From NCBI GenBank assembly GCA_028994555.1, contig JARDVN010000002.1, forward strand, positions 1-64,000: a DNA stretch of 64,000 bases, read 5' to 3'. The notes under the pieces were generated by a model, which searched no databases, was not told where the DNA came from, and was given only the letters and a program-made list of their open reading frames with translations. A program made the translations under genes and the position numbers. Shown here in pieces: positions 63,365 to 64,000 of the stretch. The stretch is from Citrobacter amalonaticus (GTDB taxonomy: Bacteria; Pseudomonadota; Gammaproteobacteria; Enterobacterales; Enterobacteriaceae). Every line of letters starts with the position of its first letter. Position 1 is the stretch's first letter.

Positions 63365-64000
63365 TGGATGGACGAACAAGCCATTAAGCAGTGGCATTGC
63401 CTGGTCCACCATGGCCGCCGAGGGAGAGGTTTCCACTACAGTGACACCGCCATTGAGACGGCCCTGATGCTAAAAGGCTTGTTCAAGTTGCCGCTGCGGG
63501 CGCTAGAAGGCTTCATTAACTCGTTGTTCCAACTGATGGCGGTGCCTTTGCAGTCGCCGGACTATAGCTGTATCAGCAAGCGCGCCAAGACCGTCGACAT
63601 CAAGTACCGCCTCCCCAGCCAAGGCCCGGTGGCTCACTTGGTCATTGATGCCACCGGCCTCAAGGTCTATGGCGAAGGCGAATGGAAAATTCGCAAACAC
63701 GGCAAGGAGAAGCGACGAGTGTGGCGCAAGCTCCACTTGGCGGTGGATGCCACAACCCATGCGGTCATCGCTGCCGAAGTCAGCCTGGAGACGGTGGCGG
63801 ATAACGAGGTGTTACCGACGTTGCTCAACCCCTTACGACGCAAGATAAAACAGGTCAGCGCCGATGGTGCGTATGACACCAAGGCCTGTCATGCGCTACT
63901 GAAGAAAAAGGGGGGCGAAAGCCACCATACCGCCGAGAAAAAATGCGGCACCGTGGGAGGAAGGCCATCCCCGCAACGAGGCGGTGACGGCGCTCAAGGC
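63365..64000 (+). pseudogene. IS5-family transposase, 5'-truncated and cut by the window end
   Basis: The frame opens at WMDEQAIKQWHCLVHHGRRG and shows DDE-type segments: VIDATGLKVYGEGEWKIRKH, VSADGAYDTKACHALL. The usual N-terminal ~40 residues are missing at the oriIS joint. Six Gs at 63910-63915 shift the frame; five give GAKATIPPRKNAAPWEEG. Continues past the window. Confidence 0.82.

Overview
The window is part of a large conjugative multiresistance plasmid of the IncC (IncA/C2) type, found in Enterobacterales and other Gammaproteobacteria. The evidence is an iteron-type RepA with its iteron array, TraF-TraH-TraG of the IncC/SXT kind, an FlhD/FlhC-like activator pair (AcaD/AcaC) beside a Ner-like and an H-NS-like regulator, a MobI-like protein and a plasmid rhs gene. 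The two ends belong to resistance islands; the middle (about 12.5-54.9 kb) is plasmid backbone. The host species cannot be read from this sequence.

Layout. 1-12.5 kb is a resistance island: the 3'-conserved segment of a class 1 integron (qacEdelta1, sul1, cut orf5), a GC-rich mosaic of broken genes, an AT-rich ISEcp1 unit with rmtC (aminoglycoside resistance) and an endonuclease III gene, IS1, an ISAba125 remnant, blaNDM-1, bleMBL, trpF, a chimeric ORF, cutA, groES-groEL and a cut ISCR transposase. This joins the 3' part of the rhs gene, which ends in a toxin tip with its immunity gene (12.5-15.4 kb). 15.5-24.6 kb holds DNA-metabolism genes (phosphatase, tyrosine recombinase, DnaQ-like exonuclease, Tus, KfrA-like protein, UvrD-like helicase). 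24.7-30.8 kb is traF-traH-traG. 31-34.4 kb is the transfer-control locus. 34.4-39.1 kb carries parM with a putative partner, the likely oriT and mobI, then repA and the origin. 39-54.8 kb is a long, mostly one-directional block of small genes: membrane proteins, a Cas4-like nuclease, SppA-like peptidase, DsbA-like protein, secreted nuclease, HU, HigB/HigA and a ParB-like protein. 54.9-64 kb is a second integron, arr-2/cmlA/blaOXA-10/aadA1/qacEdelta1/sul1, followed by ISCR1 and an IS5-like transposase cut by the window end.

Sequence quality. At least 22 genes are frameshifted, or fused to a neighbour, by exactly one extra base in a homopolymer of 5-7 bases. Removing one base restores the expected protein or stop each time. 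blaNDM-1, traF, traG, the helicase, the integrase, rhs and the ISCR1 transposase are all affected. I treat these as probable sequencing errors and give coordinates for the restored genes.

How it works together. Acr1/Acr2-type repressors and AcaCD control transfer; MobI and oriT start it; TraF/H/G help build the pilus and mating pair; RepA with iterons and DnaA boxes drives replication; ParM, the ParB-like protein and HigBA support maintenance. Several dispersed palindromes, confined to the backbone, suggest plasmid-wide regulatory or structural circuits that the gene list does not explain.
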